Positions 58,350 to 64,000 of a DNA stretch of 64,000 nucleotides are shown here, one piece after another. Source of the DNA: Ophiura sarsii. Its lineage: Eukaryota; Echinodermata; Ophiuroidea; Amphilepidida; Ophiuridae. The translations under genes and the position numbers were made by a program. The notes under the pieces were generated by a model. That model was not told the origin of the DNA. It saw only the letters and a program-made list of their open reading frames with translations, and ran no database searches. The DNA lies in assembly GCA_035610835.1 (NCBI GenBank), contig CM069444.1, positions 4,515,172 through 4,579,171 of the forward strand, read 5' to 3'. Every line of letters begins with the position of its first letter. The first letter of the stretch is position 1.

Positions 58350-58677
58350 TAAGGCTGTGAATGCACGGATAGTTTCGTACCCGGGTACCCGACCCGTTTT
58401 TCGGGCGGGTACCCGGGTACCCGAAAATACAAACTAAATTTTTTTAGATTTTATAAGTACAAATTTGTCCCCCAAAATGACACATGGTACGGTCAATAGA
58501 GGTCATTTGGGGACACATTTGTACTAAAATAAATTTAAAAAAAGGGGGAAAAAAAAGGAAAAAAAAAACAAATGTAATTTTTTTAAACATTTCGGGTATT
58601 CGGGTACCCAATTTGGTACCCGGGTACCCGGAATAGCGGGCGGGTACCCGGGTTCCCGGGTATAAGTCACAGCCTTA
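58350..58677. mobile_element. hAT-like MITE with GGGTACCCG-rich interior and 8-bp duplication ATACTTAT
   Basis: Ends TAAGGCTGTGA and TCACAGCCTTA are inverted. ATACTTAT occurs at 58342-58349 and 58678-58685. The interior has repeated CGGGTACCCG palindromes, a known look for non-autonomous hAT elements. No gene. Confidence 0.85.
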
Positions 58678-58969
58678 ATACTTATAAATTGTGGGGAATT
58701 GCCGAAAATTTCGTAACTTTCGATATAATCGTCCAATTTTGATCGCGTTTTTGCTGTCATAACTCGTAACTTCGCAAGGAATTAGATACTGGCGAAATTT
58801 ATTTACTGGCCGGAATTACGTCACTAGAAATGTTCTCGAAAATGTTTCTCCGCTAAAGGTTACAACCGGTCGTTTAAAAAACAGGTCCTACGATCAAGTA
58901 GAGTGATGCGCGGTCGACTGTGACAGAAACTCGTAACGCAGGCTTCTAATGAATAGGATGCTTGGAGTG

Positions 58970-59380
58970 CAGTGGCGTAGCTGGGATTATTTTCAGGGGG
59001 GCAAGATTTCTGAAATTTTCGTAAAAGGTTGCCCCAAATTTTTCCCCAGTCACCAACTCGTGAATTTCACGTAAGTGGGGAAGGGGGGGGGGGGGGGTTC
59101 AAAAAAAATTTTGCACGGTCAAAAAAAAAATCGCACAGTAGATGTACTATGTACTATTTTGCCTTATTTGACTGTTTGGGCTAAATATACCCTACCCACA
59201 CATAACCGCCCGCCATCTCGGTCTTTAATCATTATTTTCCTATTTTTTTTTTTTCCTCCGTTTTTGTTGTTGTTGAGGGGCTGGGGGGCGGGGCCCAAAT
59301 AGGTTTTTTCCGTATGGGGGGGGGGGGGGGGGGGGGGCATTTGCCCCCCCTGCCCCCCCCCCCCCTGAGCTACGCCACTG
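58970..59380. mobile_element. hAT-like MITE with CAGTGGCGTAGCT ends and 8-bp duplication TTGGAGTG
   Basis: Ends CAGTGGCGTAGCT and AGCTACGCCACTG are exact inverted repeats. TTGGAGTG occurs at 58962-58969 and 59381-59388. Contains long poly-G and poly-C runs and 'ttgcacggtcaaaaa'. This copy defines the family for the many CAGTGGCGTA fragments in the window. Confidence 0.9.
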
Positions 59381-59756
59381 TTGGAGTGGTAGGGCCTTTC
59401 ATGGTAACTGACTGGTACAAAGGCGTAATCGGATAAGTGGCACTTGAGAGGGTAATCAAATTGGATTTAAAATGTTGTGCACACTTCTTTCTATTTAACA
59501 CCTCCCTGGTATAATACGTGTTTACGTCACTGTCTCGTGATGGCCAATAGACTATAGCGCCATCATTCAACCATTTTCCCATAAATTATTGCACTTTCGG
59601 GGTTCTGCGTACCTTATCTATTGAAACAATTCTTTTTTTCAAAATGTCTTTAATATACTCATGACTCTAGGTGGCAGGAGGGGGGGGGGGCAACTGCATT
59701 TTAGTCTATAATTCTGTCAGAGCTCAACAATAAACTGCTCCCATTTTAAGATTAAA

Positions 59757-60288
59757 CAGGGGTTCTCAACAGGCGGCCTGCGAGTGTATTTCATACATGG
59801 CTCACGAAGATCTGCAAATTTATTTATTATGAAATAGAAGGGAAAAAAAATAGGAATAATCCTTAAAATTTAAATACACGTTTTTAGAAAACTTTATCAC
59901 CTGTCTTTAGCTCACTGTACACTGCACTGGTAAGTAAAATTATGAATCATAATGATGAATTTGTAATGGATTGCATCATTGCATCTGAATATTCACCAGG
60001 ATCCAGGTCATTGACATTTTAAAACATTTAGTGCATTTTACAAGCCATTTTGCCTAACCTTTCTTCCTGTACAAATCTTTTCTGTGCCTTGATTTTTCAA
60101 CATAAATGTCCTTAAAAGCCAGGAGCTTCCAGAATCTTCGTCCCCCTGGACCCCCACCAGGGGCCAAAGCCCCTAAACTCCACCCGTTCAGGCTTATGCT
60201 CTCCACGCTCACGCTATTCATGCCCCGTGAGTTTATTTAGTAAGTAAAATTAGGCCCACACTTAAAACTGTTGCGTTGAGAACCCCTG
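59757..60288. mobile_element. hAT (Charlie-like ends) non-autonomous element
   Basis: Left CAGGGGTTCTCAAC and right GTTGAGAACCCCTG are perfect 14-bp inverted ends, typical of Charlie-type hAT elements. The flanking octamers (agattaaa, cactataa) match only in part. No transposase frame. Confidence 0.65.
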
Positions 60289-60733
60289 CACTATAATAAT
60301 AGGTCAGTCAGGTTCAAATTGGCGATAAATGGTGTTCATTTTCATCATACATGTATGTGCACACTTTTAGTGGACAGGATTTTGGGGCAAGTTCCGGTCA
60401 AAAAAGAAATCCCATTCACACAAAGAATGTTAGTAATTAAAGAAGAGGATCTTTTACCCTTTCGGCGCTACCTCGTAATTATCCAAAACAGGCCCTGTTG
60501 CTGAGCAATTTCTGGAGTTTCAGAAAAAGTTAATGTGTACCAGAGAATCAGAGATGTAATTTTTCAACTTAGGCCCCAAAAAATTGTAGGCCCTATGCTG
60601 GTTTATACATGTATACACTGTACTACTAAGATGTGTATCTCATCTCGTACTGATAAAGTCCATTATACATCTATAGGCTATAGGCCTACTACAAGCTTGT
60701 TTTGGTAGTGTGCGCAATATTCTACAATTTAAT

Positions 60734-60754
60734 CAGGAAGGTGTCACCTCCCTG
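60734..60754. mobile_element. 21-bp micro-element: CAGGAAGGTG-T-CACCTCCCTG between 7-bp repeats
   Basis: Two inverted tips of the CAGGGAGGTG type (one mismatch) separated by a single T. ATTTAAT (60727-60733) precedes and ATATAAT (60755-60761) follows, a 7-bp direct repeat with one difference. Same arrangement as at 54719-54746. Confidence 0.55.
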
Positions 60755-60901
60755 ATATAATTCATCAGGGGGGAAATTTACTCAATGGAAATTATATTAA
60801 AAAGTTATAAACACTGCACAAAAAGAAAGTGTCCACTTTTTTGAGGAGCCCTGTATTTAATTCTTAAGACCCTAACTAAATTCAACAAGTTGGAACGAAA
60901 C

Positions 60902-61376
60902 TTAAATGCTGTTATCGAGATCTTTTTTTCATGTCGACATGTTGCTATTTGAGAATATCGATATTGACATATGTCGACATATTATGATCCAAATACCAAG
61001 CCAATTGTCCCCGCAAATTAATGTCCGCGATAGTATAGAATGTTACGGCAGATCGAAAATATCGCTAAGTCAATGTAAAAAACAAGTTAAAACCACGATC
61101 ATTAATTCGCCGATTTTCTACATTCTTTTATTACAAAATCATTTTGAAACAATGTCAAACTTGCGGTCAATATAAGTACAACACAAAAAACGAGGCTAGA
61201 CTACAACTCTTGCCGATTGTCATTTATAAAAATCACTTTGCCGATCATTTTTTTCTCAAATCATTACGAACGATTTAATGTCAATTATATCGACATCCCA
61301 AAGTTGATATCGACATGTCGGGATAATAGCCGATATCGATATAATGTCAACATCGTCCATGTCGATGACAGCCCTA
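60902..61376. mobile_element. hAT-like MITE with 8-bp duplication AACGAAAC
   Basis: AACGAAAC occurs at 60894-60901 and 61377-61384. The right end reverse-complements to TAGGGCTGTCATCGACATG; the left, TTAAATGCTGTTATCGAGAT, is a decayed match. The interior carries repeated 'atgtcgacat' and 'atatcgatat' palindromes. Confidence 0.75.
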
Positions 61377-61384
61377 AACGAAAC

Positions 61385-62540
61385 AGGCATTTCCTCCCGC
61401 GCATTTTGACACCTCATTTGTTACAATAGCACCAATATTGATGAAGCAGTGTATTAATCAAAGGCATCAAAGGCAATTGCTTTTGATTCCCTATACCTAC
61501 TGTAGTAGCCTTGGTGCCCTCAGTTTCTGGCTTTTTTCACTTCATTCAAAAGTAGCTGCCTTGGAGAAAGTTGATACCCCTTTTGCAGTGCCCTCTTCCA
61601 TTTCTTAATTTGAGGCTTAAGGTAGCTATATCGGCTACGGCGTCATGCTCAGATTTGCTTCAAAGTTATACAGGATGTGTATATTGACAAGATAAACTCA
61701 CATGCAATTTTGAATTTTTTCCATCAAGCCGTTTTCAAACGGCGCAATTGTTTGTCTTCAAAAAAACCCATAGACTTACTGTGTGTTAGGTTTTTGGCAC
61801 GTTGCCAAATGCCCAAAATTGCTTGTTTTCTCAAAACACACTCTACTTATAAATGATTTTTTTAACCCTTTGTATCCTTAGGATGAACTTGTTTGCTATA
61901 TTATGTTTTTGCCAAGATACCAATGCACAATATTTAGTGTAATTATTTCCACATTTACAATCGTAACATGGATTGAATGGATTGGGAATGTTAGTACTTA
62001 ACAAAAAAATTGTATATTTTCTAGAAACACTAAATAGTCAAACTTTGTGAATATTTTTAAAGAGAAGTATAGCTCCTATTTCAACAAACAAGGTGTCATA
62101 TGAAAGGTAATTCAATTTAGAAGATTCTCTCGCCAGCTTTTTCCATTAAAGTGTTTCTAGTATTTTTTGTGTCAATTTGAACTTTTGCCTTTAAAAAATC
62201 CCTAAAAGATTAATTTTCTCAAAAAGTAAACGCTAATATTCACAAAAACTGGCGAGAGAATTTAGGTCATATATTATTAACCATCCCCCAAAGTGACAGA
62301 CCCATAGCAGTTTTCTACTTGGCTGAAAATATTCAAATGTCCAAAAATTTAGGGAATTTTCAAAAAATAAAGAAAAACATAAGAAATATCCAAATTACTC
62401 CGAAGGTTCTCAAATAGGTAGAGCGATGACTTGTCTAAGTTGTCTTTAATGTGGTCTCAAAATAAAAAGTATAGATATAATTCATTTGGCACAATAGTTG
62501 TTTTTCTGCAGTGGTGTAATAGCCGATATAGCTACCTTAA
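61385..62540. other. Intergenic, nothing recognised
   Basis: AT-rich, with no coding or terminal-repeat signals recognised. 'actggcgagagaat' near 62250 and 'agattctctcgccagctttt' near 62120 form a weak inverted pair. Confidence 0.4.
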
Positions 62541-62562
62541 TATTGTTGGATTTTTTTTGGGG

Positions 62563-62587
62563 TGGGGGGGGGGGGGGGGGGGGGGAG
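62563..62587. repeat. Poly-G tract
   Basis: A run of about 23 G. Confidence 0.9.
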
Positions 62588-62818
62588 GTTGAGTCTGTCA
62601 CCATATCAGATAAGTAATGCATATGGCTCATTCCATGAAGTTGGGGCATATTATGTGACATCCAAGTGAAATTTTCAAAATGGATATTTTCCAACTCTTT
62701 CTTCTTTTTTAGGTTCTACATTTACCAAAGTCCAATGTAGAACCTTTTTTTTAAATGTAACATTTGGTGTAAAATAACCGCACATGTTCAACAGTTGGAT
62801 GACATTTCCAAAAATCCT

Positions 62819-63386
62819 GATGCTACATGGACACCATTTCCCATTTCCATATCATTTTCTAATAAATTAGCTTAAGATGTGGGCCAAGTTTCTATACCTC
62901 AATTAACTACTTGGAACCACAAATACATGAAAAGAAACCAGATTTGTCTAGGTTGAACATAACTTAACGAACAAGACATCGTAGATTAACTGTTTTATGT
63001 AAAAACTCATTGAAAAGTGACTCTTTATTTTGCAATTTGTATAATGAATTTAAATAAAGTACATATCAATATTTGTTTGATGTAAAGTACTCTATAAACC
63101 ATGCACATTGATTACATTATAGTCATAAAGTAAGTATATGAAGTATTATTTACCTGTATAATGTTTTAAAATGTACTACCGATGCTACATGGACACCGCG
63201 TCTTGTAACATTGTTAATAATAAGACTATTCATACTGTTACAATTATTTGAGTGTGAATGGTTTGTCGACTTGTTCATCATATCAAGTAGATGCACAGAG
63301 TGAATTGCTTGAAATTTATCTAAACACTGTTCATGTAAAATTTACCTTTTCTGTGTACTTAAGTATTACGATGCTACATGGACACC
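62819..63386. repeat. Three exact copies of GATGCTACATGGACACC
   Basis: 17-mers at 62819-62835, 63181-63197 and 63370-63386, all in the same orientation, with unrelated sequence between. Function unknown. Confidence 0.8.
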
Positions 63387-64000
63387 GTGCCCTAAAATAT
63401 TTGGAACAGCTTGAACAGGTGCATCTTTTTCAGATCAATAGAGAGGATGATGTTAACTTTTTATGTTATAAGCACACGATAAAATTAATAACATGGATTG
63501 TAAAACTACAAATTACACAAAAAGATAACCTGCCATGAAGCATAAAACATAATTACCTATGATACACATACACCATTTCTTACAATTACACAATAACAAT
63601 ACACCATTGATCAAAGAAACTTAAGATGTCCACTGAAACAAACTTCATGCAGTGTTGTTCTTAAAGTACCCTTTGTGATCTTAGTCTCTTTGCTCGTTTC
63701 TGATTGAATCATCCTCTATTATTGATAAAGATGATTGAAAAGTTTGATCACTTAAAAAGTCAGTTTGCAAAAAAATAATTTAATTGCCATGATGGATTTC
63801 TTTGGAAAGGTACTAGTTTTTGAAAATGATGGGTTCCTTGTCTTCATCTCAATAAATTCCAGGACGATAGAACTGTCTTCTGAATTAATGTCAAGAACCT
63901 GCAAAGCAAAACAAAATAAACCCTATGGCTTAGTATCTTCATGGAACATTGTGTATTGATATTGGAGTAGATTATTTATTCATGTTGCACTTGTTGTGTT
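63387..64000. other. Intergenic to window end, nothing recognised
   Basis: AT-rich sequence with short open frames that resemble no protein I know. Confidence 0.4.

Larger units (their letters stand above)
56606..59508. mobile_element. 2.9-kb DNA transposon with about 32-bp inverted ends (CAGGGAGGTGTTAAAT) and 7-bp direct repeats
   Basis: The left end CAGGGAGGTGTTAAATAGAA continues AGGAGAGTGCAC. The right end, reverse-complemented, reads CAGGGAGGTGTTAAATAGAA then AGAAGTGTGCAC: 30 of 32 identical. GTATAAT flanks both ends (56599-56605, 59509-59515). No transposase frame was found; two hAT-like MITEs are nested inside (58350-58677 and 58970-59380). The superfamily is not assigned. Confidence 0.8.

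Overview
The window is AT-rich animal DNA with long introns, canonical GT-AG splice sites and a very high density of DNA-transposon debris, retroelement fragments, minisatellites and homopolymer G/C tracts. The protein families and repeat types suggest an invertebrate, probably a marine deuterostome such as an echinoderm, hemichordate or lancelet. The species is an inference and cannot be fixed from the sequence alone.

One protein-coding gene could be reconstructed. It lies on the minus strand from about 43206 (start) down to 1691 (stop). I assembled 21 coding exons by hand; every junction uses GT-AG and all 20 introns are phase 1. The spliced coding length is 3,867 nt, giving 1,288 residues. 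The predicted product is a single-pass cell-surface protein. In order it has a signal peptide, a Methyltransf_FA-type (farnesoic-acid O-methyltransferase-like) domain, a fucolectin/tachylectin-4/pentraxin-type F5/8C lectin domain, seven Calx-beta repeats each encoded by two exons, one transmembrane helix, and a cytoplasmic tail of about 80 residues with two NPxF motifs. I do not recognise it as a named gene.

Intron 1 (26498-43124, about 16.6 kb) holds a TA-flanked mariner-like element, a nested pair of Tc1/mariner-like elements with a transposase C-terminal remnant, several foldback MITEs, and relics of at least three non-LTR retrotransposons. The smaller introns hold hAT-like MITEs, mariner ends, a minisatellite and local duplications, some within tens of bases of exons.

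Upstream of the gene (43.4-64 kb) no intact gene is visible. This part holds a GATT/GAT microsatellite of about 530 bp, a Penelope-like GIY-YIG remnant, LINE fragments (one split by a 1-kb TA-flanked element), a CCAATATTGG minisatellite, and a 2-kb satellite of a 19-nt unit that is open in all three minus-strand frames. It also holds a possible von Willebrand D-like coding fragment. A 2.9-kb element (56606-59508) has about 32-bp inverted ends beginning CAGGGAGGTGT, contains two nested hAT-like MITEs, and carries a cluster of GCGTTGCGGAATGAC motifs. Two other loci consist of just the two tips of the same inverted ends between 7-bp direct repeats. These may be excision footprints or extreme deletion derivatives and are the most unusual mobile-DNA signal here.
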